Of a stretch of 64,000 nt of DNA, positions 1 through 6,839 are shown piece after piece; position 1 is the first letter of the stretch; every line of letters starts with the position of its first letter. A program made the translations under genes and the position numbers. The stretch comes from Tenacibaculum tangerinum (GTDB taxonomy: Bacteria; Bacteroidota; Bacteroidia; Flavobacteriales; Flavobacteriaceae): NCBI RefSeq assembly GCF_029853675.1, contig NZ_CP122539.1, positions 2,809,001-2,873,000 on the forward strand, written 5' to 3'. The notes beneath the pieces were generated by a model. The model was given only the letters and a program-made list of their open reading frames with translations. It was not told the origin of the DNA and did no database searches.

Positions 1-1
1 T

Positions 2-550
2 GAAGGAAATGCAAATATTGATTTTGTTATCGAGGATGTAATAAGAGTTCAAAATAATAAAAAGAGAAGCTGGAGACCAGACGATTCAATGAAATTTACT
101 TCTTCAGGAGGTAGCGATGTGGTAAATCCACAAGAATTTTTAAATGTTTGGATTGTAAATGTTATGCCATATAGAGGAGGTCAAATTTTAGGATATGCAC
201 AATTTCCTGGAGGTAACTGGGCTACTGATGGTATAGTTTTAGCTCACAGCTTTGTTGGTCGTGATGATAGAACTGCAACTCACGAAGTTGGTCACTGGTT
301 AAACTTACGTCACATTTGGGGTGACGGTGGATGTGGTGCAACTGATTTTGTTGCAGATACTCCAGATGCTGGTGGACCAAGTAGAGGATGTCCTTCTTAT
401 CCAACTATTGAGTGTGGAACTGCTAATATGACTATGAACTATATGGATTATTCTAGTGATAACTGTATGTACATGTTTACACAAGGTCAAAAAGCGAGAA
501 TGGATGCAGTATTTGCTCCAGGAGGATTTAGAGCTACCATGGCAGACTAA
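2..550 (+). CDS. M43-like zinc metalloprotease, 5' part outside window (copy 1)
   Basis: Partial gene: the open frame runs in from the left edge (frame starting at base 2), so the signal sequence and pro-region are missing. The visible 182 codons match the C-terminal catalytic domain of the complete copy at 1274-2245. They contain the zinc motif HEVGHWLNLRH followed by IWGD, and the Met-turn MNYMDY. From RTATHEVGH to the C-terminus the last 93 residues are identical between the copies; upstream there are scattered conservative differences. The family (pappalysin/cytophagalysin-like) cleaves extracellular protein; the substrate here is unknown. An internal ATG at 89 is not a credible start because homology continues upstream of it. 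It could be a functional paralogue or the older half of a recent tandem duplication. Confidence 0.9.
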   Translation, partial: EGNANIDFVIEDVIRVQNNKKRSWRPDDSMKFTSSGGSDVVNPQEFLNVWIVNVMPYRGGQILGYAQFPGGNWATDGIVLAHSFVGRDDRTATHEVGHWLNLRHIWGDGGCGATDFVADTPDAGGPSRGCPSYPTIECGTANMTMNYMDYSSDNCMYMFTQGQKARMDAVFAPGGFRATMAD

Positions 551-577
551 GTTTTATACGAATTTTATATATATTAA

Positions 578-608
578 GACGCTCTTTACTAAAAAGAGCG
601 TCTTTTTT
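578..608 (+). terminator. Rho-independent terminator of metalloprotease copy 1
   Basis: Perfect 10-bp stem (578-587 with 593-602), 5-nt loop, then six T. It lies 27 bases after the stop. One stem pair differs from the equivalent terminator after copy 2, and both sides of the pair changed together. Confidence 0.88.
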
Positions 609-620
609 AGTATACAAACT

Positions 621-970
621 AAAGCAAGATAGATAAACTCTGTACCGCACAAAACAGCATACAAGAGTTTGATAAAGTAGTATTCGTATTAGTGTGACAT
701 GAATTATCATATAAGTATATCAAAGATAAGAAGCTAACTAAACAGCAGTTGCAAGGTGTAAAGGGCATCGTTAATGAAATATACTTAGAAAAAATAAAGA
801 AATAAGTACTTCATAAGATGTCAATCAAAAGAAGAATTCCATACGAGGCTTTGTATGCAGAGTTCATCAATTAAATAGGAGAAAAGAGACTGTTTCGAGT
901 ATGTTTGATGCAGGAATCCCGTCAAAAAAGAATGAAAAATTTCACAAAGTATTTCTGATGTAAAGGATTG
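621..970 (+). pseudogene. Decayed copy of the small lipoprotein gene 2329-2754
   Basis: No long open frame exists here, but the DNA follows the downstream gene 2329-2754 piece by piece. It includes the segment encoding CA-AQN-IKEFDK, the KK-LT-KQL region, the GALHAEF region and the final SDIKE region. The start codon and most of the signal-peptide coding region (about 55 bases) are deleted, and several in-frame stops and indels are present. Its position after the copy-1 metalloprotease terminator mirrors the intact gene after copy 2, so it is the relic half of a tandem duplication. No function is expected. Confidence 0.82.
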
Positions 971-1273
971 AAAAATATTAAAAAAAACGTTAATAAACTA
1001 TCATAATGGATGTTTTTAAAGTGTTTTTTTGAAAATAATATATTAAAAATATTTTTTGAAATAATTTTTGGTGCTGATTTTTAGATAGTTATGAGTGTAT
1101 TTGCAAAAAGATATTTTTTTTTGATTACATATTAAAAGTTATATATTGCGTGTCGTTAAAAAACCCTTCAAAATTTTTATTATTTCAATAAAAAAATAGC
1201 AAATTCTTTAATTTAAAGAGTTGTTTTTAGTTTTTTAACAAAACAAATAACTAATTTTTTAAATTTTCACAAA
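971..1273. other. AT-rich intergenic region before metalloprotease copy 2
   Basis: About 300 bases, very rich in A/T runs, with no open frame of note. It must hold the promoter and 5' leader of the gene at 1274, but no clear TAnnTTTG box with a -33 TTG was found. Confidence 0.5.
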
Positions 1274-2245
1274 ATGAAAAGAATTTTTCTTACCATGGCT
1301 ATTGCCGCTGGAATTCTAGTAGGCTGCCAAACAAATGAACAAAACCCGAATTTAGAACCTGAACCAGATGCAACTGTTCTTCAAAAAGCAGAAAAGCAGT
1401 GTTTTGCCGATGATGTTTTACAAGCAAACATGGCAAATGATCCTACTTTAAAAAGTAAGATGGAGAGTATTGAAAACTTTACAGCAAACTACATTCAAAA
1501 AGTTAAAAACGGGGAAGTAGCTTCTAAATTAGTAAACGGGAAAATACAAATTCCTGTAGTTTTTCATGTAATTTATAGAAGATCTGATGAAAACTTACCA
1601 TTATCTGTGTTACAAGGTCAAATTGATGCAATGAATGAAGACTTTAATATGCAAAATCCGAATAGAGGATCTATGCCAGCTGAGTTTGCAGGAGTTGAGG
1701 CTAATGTTAATATCGATTTTGTTATTGAAGATGTAATCAGAGTAAGAAACAAAAAGAAAAGAAGCTGGAGTCCAGACGATTCAATGAAGTTTTCTTCTAG
1801 AGGAGGTAGTAACGTAGTAAATCCGCAAGAATTTTTAAATATTTGGATTGTAAATGTTATACCATATAGAGGAGGTCAAATTTTAGGATATGCACAATTT
1901 CCAGGAGGTAACTGGTCTACTGATGGTGTAGTTTTAGCTCACAGTTTTGTTGGTCGTAACCAAAGAACTGCGACTCACGAAGTAGGTCACTGGTTAAACT
2001 TACGTCACATTTGGGGTGACGGTGGATGTGGTGCAACTGATTTTGTTGCAGATACTCCAGATGCTGGTGGGCCAAGTAGAGGATGTCCTTCTTATCCAAC
2101 TATTGAGTGTGGAACTGCTAATATGACCATGAACTATATGGATTATTCTAGTGATAATTGTATGTACATGTTTACACAAGGTCAAAAAGCGAGAATGGAT
2201 GCAGTATTTGCTCCAGGAGGATTTAGAGCTACCATGGCAGACTAA
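1274..2245 (+). CDS. M43-like secreted zinc metalloprotease lipoprotein (copy 2, complete)
   Basis: The 323-residue precursor opens with a lipoprotein signal (hydrophobic stretch, then LVGC with Cys18 as the likely lipidated residue), so it is probably anchored at the outer membrane or cell surface. A pro-region of about 75 residues precedes the catalytic domain. Zinc ligands are in HEVGHWLNLRH (His235, Glu236, His239, His245), followed by IWGD; the Met-turn is MTMNYMDY at 284-291. Cys-rich segments (GCGATDF, RGCPSYPTIEC, DNCMYM) probably form disulfides. This is the architecture of pappalysin/cytophagalysin-type (MEROPS M43) peptidases. No Por-secretion tail is seen; the protein ends soon after the catalytic domain. 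Substrate unknown. Catalytic class is certain, the exact subfamily less so. Confidence 0.9.
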   Translation: MKRIFLTMAIAAGILVGCQTNEQNPNLEPEPDATVLQKAEKQCFADDVLQANMANDPTLKSKMESIENFTANYIQKVKNGEVASKLVNGKIQIPVVFHVIYRRSDENLPLSVLQGQIDAMNEDFNMQNPNRGSMPAEFAGVEANVNIDFVIEDVIRVRNKKKRSWSPDDSMKFSSRGGSNVVNPQEFLNIWIVNVIPYRGGQILGYAQFPGGNWSTDGVVLAHSFVGRNQRTATHEVGHWLNLRHIWGDGGCGATDFVADTPDAGGPSRGCPSYPTIECGTANMTMNYMDYSSDNCMYMFTQGQKARMDAVFAPGGFRATMAD

Positions 2246-2310
2246 GCCGTTTTATACGAATTTTATATATTAAGACGTTCTTTATAGAAAAGAACGTCTT
2301 TTTAGTATAC
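1697..2310 (+). repeat. Tandem duplication unit, copy 2 (conserved segment)
   Basis: Partner of the direct repeat at 2-613. Codon 142 of the complete protease corresponds to the first codon visible at the window edge. Confidence 0.88.
2272..2304 (+). terminator. Rho-independent terminator of metalloprotease copy 2
   Basis: A 12-bp perfect stem (2272-2283 with 2289-2300), 5-nt loop and a T run. It separates the protease from the small lipoprotein gene, so that gene either has its own promoter or is read through. Confidence 0.88.
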
Positions 2311-2328
2311 AAATTAAAACTAAGAATA

Positions 2329-2754
2329 ATGAAAAATTTAAAAATAATAGTTCCAATAGTATTTTTGTTAATGATGAACTGTGCAGCACAAAACAACATA
2401 AAAGAGTTCGATAAAATAGTATATGAAGCCCAAACAAGAGGAAGTTTAGTACAATTAGTACTCGAGGGTCATAAATTATCGTATAAGACGTATCAAAAAG
2501 AAGGAACTAAGAAAGTAACTAAGAAGCAGCTAGAAGAGGCTAAGAGCATTGTTAACGAGCTAAACTTAGAAGAAATAAGTACTTTAAAAGCACCAACAGA
2601 GAAAAGGATTACAGACGGGGCTTTGCATGCAGAATTTACTATTAAAATAGGAGACAAAGAGTATGTTTCAAGTACGTTTGATGCTGGGAACCCACCTAAA
2701 GAATTGAAAAAACTAGAAGATTTTTTATATAGTCTTTCTGATATAAAGGAGTAG
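2329..2754 (+). CDS. Small secreted/lipoprotein of unknown function
   Basis: 141 residues. The N-terminus is a signal sequence ending in MMNCAAQ; Cys18 is a plausible lipidation site although Asn at -1 is not ideal. The mature part is lysine/glutamate-rich, contains a KVTKKQLEEAK helix and ends in a predicted helix (KELKKLEDFL). I do not recognise a family. It sits 83 bases after the metalloprotease, and a ruined copy sits at the same place after the first protease copy, so the two genes were duplicated as a unit. This suggests, without proving, that it works with the protease, for example as inhibitor, chaperone or substrate. Confidence 0.75.
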   Translation: MKNLKIIVPIVFLLMMNCAAQNNIKEFDKIVYEAQTRGSLVQLVLEGHKLSYKTYQKEGTKKVTKKQLEEAKSIVNELNLEEISTLKAPTEKRITDGALHAEFTIKIGDKEYVSSTFDAGNPPKELKKLEDFLYSLSDIKE

Positions 2755-3151
2755 AAACCCGTAAATATTTCAATGTATTGGTTATATCATTTTGTCAATA
2801 ATGCTAAGTGCAAACGAGTAGTATCCACAAAAGATGTTTATAGAATGTTGGTTTTTTCCATAAGATAAAGTCGAAAAAGTGCTATGAGATTAGTTTCTTA
2901 GAAATCTTAATAAAAAATAAGCTATAGAACGGTAGAAATTTTGAAAAAGCACAAAATAAATGCATAAGAAAAACCTGTTTCTATTGTTTTAAAGATAAGG
3001 TATTTATACTACAGGTTAGTGTTAAATATATTTATATACTTTTTTGAAGAACTTTTTAAAAAAAAGCCTACATTTGCCCATCAATTACTCCCCCTCGACT
3101 GAATTTAATCGTAAAATAGTATAATTTATTAATTGTATATTTTATTTATAT
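2755..3151. other. Non-coding region before the TonB-like gene
   Basis: About 400 bases without a convincing gene. The only feature supported is a candidate promoter near 3043-3076. The remainder is AT-rich with no repeat or RNA structure that I could recognise. Confidence 0.5.
3043..3076 (+). promoter_or_regulatory. Candidate Bacteroidota promoter for TonB-like/receptor operon
   Basis: A TTTG at 3043-3046 and TACATTTG at 3069-3076 fit the -33/-7 pattern of the phylum, but the 22-base spacing is longer than usual. It lies 75 bases before the start at 3152. Confidence 0.45.
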
Positions 3152-3898
3152 ATGAAAAAGTACTTTGTAGTAGTTTTTTTGTTGTCGTTTATCAATTTTT
3201 ATGCTCAACAAGAAGTATGCGAATCCCCAGATGAATCTATAGTTGATCTCAATAGCATTACAAAATGTACTATTGAGCCAGTTGAAAATTCTAAAGAAAA
3301 AGGAGATAGACAGATTAAAGTTAAAATATCTGCTAGTAAAAAGAGATACCTTAAGAAGAGGGTGTTGAGAAAAGAAAAGGCTCAAGCTATAAGTTCTGTT
3401 AATACTTTAAATGTTAATGAGGTTTCAGTTTCTGAAGGTATGGAGTTAACAGGAGTAGACAAAATAGAAGAAACTTCAGATTATAAAAAAAACTTAGCAA
3501 GACTAACTGCGAAGTTGTCGAAAGAAGAATTATCAAAAGCAGAAAAACTATTTTACGTAGAAAAAGTACCCGCTTTTGATAAGTGTAAGCGAGTAAAGAA
3601 AAATGAAAGGCTAGATTGTTTCAACATAGAAATGGTTAAGCATATTAATAAACATTTCCATTACCCAGGAGAGGCTGTAAGAAATAAAATTCAAGGAGAA
3701 GTTTGGGTTCGATTTATTATTGACAAAGATGGGTATGTAACTAACATAAAAACATTAGGTCCTGAAGGAGGAGAAATTCTTAATGAAGAAGCAAAAAGAG
3801 TAGTATCTAAATTACCACGCTTCGAACCAGGAAAAAATAACGGGAAACGTGTAGCTGTAAAGTATGGTTTCCCTATCAACTTTTCATTAGAAGAATAA
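3152..3898 (+). CDS. TonB C-terminal domain protein (energy transducer-like)
   Basis: 248 residues. An N-terminal signal (ending near YAQQ) leads to a lysine-rich, partly helical region and then a TonB C-terminal domain at about residues 165-248, with the conserved YPGEAVRNKIQGEVWVRF strand and a GYVTNI hairpin. TonB family proteins contact TonB boxes of outer-membrane receptors to deliver proton-motive energy. This one has a signal peptide that looks cleavable rather than a classical long anchor, and no proline-rich spacer, so energy transduction through it is uncertain; it may instead be a periplasmic partner. It precedes a TonB-dependent receptor by 18 bases and is surely co-transcribed with it. 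Confidence 0.85.
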   Translation: MKKYFVVVFLLSFINFYAQQEVCESPDESIVDLNSITKCTIEPVENSKEKGDRQIKVKISASKKRYLKKRVLRKEKAQAISSVNTLNVNEVSVSEGMELTGVDKIEETSDYKKNLARLTAKLSKEELSKAEKLFYVEKVPAFDKCKRVKKNERLDCFNIEMVKHINKHFHYPGEAVRNKIQGEVWVRFIIDKDGYVTNIKTLGPEGGEILNEEAKRVVSKLPRFEPGKNNGKRVAVKYGFPINFSLEE

Positions 3899-3916
3899 AA
3901 ATCAATTAAATTTAAA

Positions 3917-6769
3917 ATGTTAAAAAAACAATTAGTAATGATTGTTTTTACCTTGGCTGCTATTACAAATTATGCACAGGTAAAAATATCTGGTTCAGTA
4001 TACGATGAATATTTAGAACCCTTCTATAATGCAAGAATTTCAAGTGGAGAAAATATTGCTTCGTCTGACGAAGAAGGTAATTTTTCAATCGTTTTGTCAA
4101 GTAGTACATTACCTCAAACAATAGTAGTTTCTGCTTTTGGCTTTAGATCAGAAGAAGTAACTATTACCTCTTTTGATAAAAAGGTAAATGTAGTTTTAAA
4201 AGAAAACTTATTATTAGATCAAGTGGTTATTTCGGCATCAAGAGTTCCTGAAAGAATTATAGAATCTCCGGTGACAATAGAAAGAATGGGTCTTTCAGAT
4301 ATAAGAAAAAATACCTCTAATTCCTTTTATGATGGTTTGGCTAACTTAAAAGGAGTTAATTCTAGAGAAGGCAGTTATGGATTCAAATCTATAAATACCA
4401 GAGGTTTTGCAGATTTTGCCAATACCCGTTTTGTGCAAATGGTCGATGGTATGGATACCGCTGCACAAGCGTTGAGTTATAGTACTGGGAATTTTTCGGG
4501 AGTTTCTGAATTAGATATTCAAAGTGTAGAAATTCTACCAGGAGCTTCTTCGGCTTTATATGGAGCTAACGCTTATAATGGTATTATGCTTTTGAATACT
4601 AAAAACCCTTTTAATCATACAGGTATTAGCACCATGATTAAAAGTGGGTATACAAGTCAAGAAACAGGAGGAAACAATCCTTTTTATGATGTTGCGGTAA
4701 GAATGGGATACAAGTTTAACGAAGCTTTTGCAGCTAAAGTGAATTTCTCATATTTTGAAACAGAAGAATGGCATGCAAATGATTTAAGAAATAAAGAAAT
4801 TGATACCAACGAACTCATAGAAGGTACAGTAAATTCTACACCAAACTACAACGGAGTAAATACCTACGGAGACGAGTCTTACATTGATTTGATCTTATTA
4901 GATGAGAATATACCATGGGGTACTCTTTTAAGAAAAACGGGTTATACAGAAGCAGAGCTTATTAAAAATGATTTTACGTCTAGAAATGCTAGATTCTCAG
5001 GTGCTTTATACTACAGGCCGTTTAAAAATGAGTCTTTAGAAATACAATTCACTTCAAGGTTGTCGTTACGAGATAATCTCTTTCAAGGCATAAGCAGGTT
5101 AGCACAAAGAGGTTATTATATTGGGCAACACAAGTTAGAGGTTAAAGGAAATAACTTTTATGTTAGAGGTTACTATACAGAAAATGATTCAGGAAACTCT
5201 TACGATTTAACAAGAACAGGAGGTGTTTTAAATAACGCTGCTAACTCGTTTGATTATGCAATTGATTTTTACGATCAGAGATATAATCAAGGAAAATCAA
5301 TAGAAGAAGCAAGAGCTTTTGCTGATAGGAATAGATTAGTACCAAATACAAGTGCTTTTAATACAGAGTTTGATAGAATAACAAAAACATTAATCTCAGA
5401 TGGTGGAAGTAAAATTTATGAAAAAAGTTCTTACACACATTTAGATGGAAATTATAACTTTAAAAGTTTACTAAATAATTGGGCAGATATACAAATAGGA
5501 GCCTCTTATAGAAATTACAACCCTGAATCAAAAGGAACACTATTTAACGATAAAGAAGAGGCAGTAAATATAGAAGAGTATGGAGCATACACTCAATTTC
5601 AAAAGAAGCTTTTTGAAGAAAGGTTAAAGCTAACGGCATCTATACGTTACGATAAGTCAGATAATTTTGAAGGTAATTATTCACCTAGATTTGCGTTAAA
5701 TTATGCTTTAGGAGAAGAGAAAAACCATGTGTTAAGAGCTTCATATCAAACAGGTTTCCGTAATCCTAGTATACAAGAGCAGTATATGTTTTTTAGTTCT
5801 CAAATTAAAACAAATGTAGGAGCTGTAGCAGATAACCTAAGCCGTATTTCTTACCCAGATAGCTATTACATAAGGTGGGACGAACAGCTAGGTGGATACG
5901 TATTTGACACCAGAGAGGTAAAAGGAGAAGAACTTCTCAACAACTCACTATTAACTAGAAGTGTTTACTTCGATACAGATACTTATACAGGAGATACTTA
6001 TATAGAAACACAATACAACGAGTTGGTTCCTGAAGTAGTAAAAACATTTGAAGTAGGATATAGAAGTATGTTTCGTTTAAATAATGAAACAAACATAGAT
6101 ATAGATATGAACGCCTTCTACAGCAAACATGATAATTTTGTTTTTTATCAAGATGTTACAGTACCTAACGGAGGTGAAGTATACCCCTACGGAAATAGAC
6201 AAGCAACAGCAGAAGAATTGGAATTACCTGAAAATAGGTTTTCTTACGTGGAAGATGGCGTAATTGTAATGAATACCGCAGCATATTATGCTTTTTCAAC
6301 GGGCTTGGTTCGCGATTTTACAATCACCACTAATGCCAATTCACAGGTTGAATCGTACGGTTTTGGTTTTGGAATGCATACTAAGTTGTTTAGCAATTTT
6401 GATTTTGGTCTGAACTATAACTTTATCGATTTTAAATACGAGGATAAAGATTATGGACTATTTGAACCTAACTTTAATACACCAAAACACACGGTGAAAG
6501 CACAATTAGGTAATGAAAACTTGTTTAATAATTTTGGTTTTGGAGTAAGTGCTAGATGGCAAGATAAATACAGATGGGTTTCAAATTTCGTAAAAGGAGA
6601 TATTCCTGAAAGAACTGTTATTGATGCTCAATTGAACTACCGAATACCTTCAATTAAATCGAGAATTAAGGTGGGAGGAACTAATTTATTTGGAAAAGAA
6701 TATTATGTAGCTCCTGGATCAGGACAAATTGGTCAGTTGTATTATGTTTCTTGGATCATTAATAATTAA
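3917..6769 (+). CDS. TonB-dependent outer-membrane receptor
   Basis: 950 residues: signal peptide (cleavage after about NYAQ), a carboxypeptidase-regulatory-like beta-sandwich (about 22-95), a TonB-box-like DQVVISASR segment, a plug domain (about 110-235, with NTRGFADF, VDGMD and PGASSALYGANAYNG), and a 22-strand-type barrel to the C-terminus. The plug resembles ferric-siderophore/colicin-type receptors more than SusC, and no SusD follows, so an iron or cofactor complex is a reasonable but unproven substrate. It follows the TonB-like gene and ends at a strong bidirectional terminator. Transport would occur at the outer membrane with TonB/ExbBD encoded elsewhere. Confidence 0.9.
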   Translation: MLKKQLVMIVFTLAAITNYAQVKISGSVYDEYLEPFYNARISSGENIASSDEEGNFSIVLSSSTLPQTIVVSAFGFRSEEVTITSFDKKVNVVLKENLLLDQVVISASRVPERIIESPVTIERMGLSDIRKNTSNSFYDGLANLKGVNSREGSYGFKSINTRGFADFANTRFVQMVDGMDTAAQALSYSTGNFSGVSELDIQSVEILPGASSALYGANAYNGIMLLNTKNPFNHTGISTMIKSGYTSQETGGNNPFYDVAVRMGYKFNEAFAAKVNFSYFETEEWHANDLRNKEIDTNELIEGTVNSTPNYNGVNTYGDESYIDLILLDENIPWGTLLRKTGYTEAELIKNDFTSRNARFSGALYYRPFKNESLEIQFTSRLSLRDNLFQGISRLAQRGYYIGQHKLEVKGNNFYVRGYYTENDSGNSYDLTRTGGVLNNAANSFDYAIDFYDQRYNQGKSIEEARAFADRNRLVPNTSAFNTEFDRITKTLISDGGSKIYEKSSYTHLDGNYNFKSLLNNWADIQIGASYRNYNPESKGTLFNDKEEAVNIEEYGAYTQFQKKLFEERLKLTASIRYDKSDNFEGNYSPRFALNYALGEEKNHVLRASYQTGFRNPSIQEQYMFFSSQIKTNVGAVADNLSRISYPDSYYIRWDEQLGGYVFDTREVKGEELLNNSLLTRSVYFDTDTYTGDTYIETQYNELVPEVVKTFEVGYRSMFRLNNETNIDIDMNAFYSKHDNFVFYQDVTVPNGGEVYPYGNRQATAEELELPENRFSYVEDGVIVMNTAAYYAFSTGLVRDFTITTNANSQVESYGFGFGMHTKLFSNFDFGLNYNFIDFKYEDKDYGLFEPNFNTPKHTVKAQLGNENLFNNFGFGVSARWQDKYRWVSNFVKGDIPERTVIDAQLNYRIPSIKSRIKVGGTNLFGKEYYVAPGSGQIGQLYYVSWIINN

Positions 6770-6785
6770 AAAATTTTAAAGCATT

Positions 6786-6825
6786 AAAAAAAGCGGTATG
6801 AACTCTAATTCATACCGCTTTTTTT
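6786..6825. terminator. Bidirectional terminator between two receptor genes
   Basis: Perfect 17-bp inverted repeat (6786-6802 with 6809-6825) around a 6-base loop, with A run before and T run after, so it can stop transcription from both convergent receptor genes. Confidence 0.92.
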
Positions 6826-6839
6826 ACTTTCTTAAGCAA

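Larger units (their letters stand above)
2..613 (+). repeat. Tandem duplication unit, copy 1 (conserved segment)
   Basis: Direct repeat with 1697-2310, offset about 1,695 bases, covering the metalloprotease C-terminal domain, stop, terminator and the start of the following leader. Similarity is very high in the last 280 coding bases and fades after 613, where the small-gene relic begins. Confidence 0.88.

Noticed and set aside
222..2185. Short minus-strand open frames within both metalloprotease copies
   Set aside because: They appear in both copies because the DNA is duplicated; no signal, motif or ribosome site supports them.
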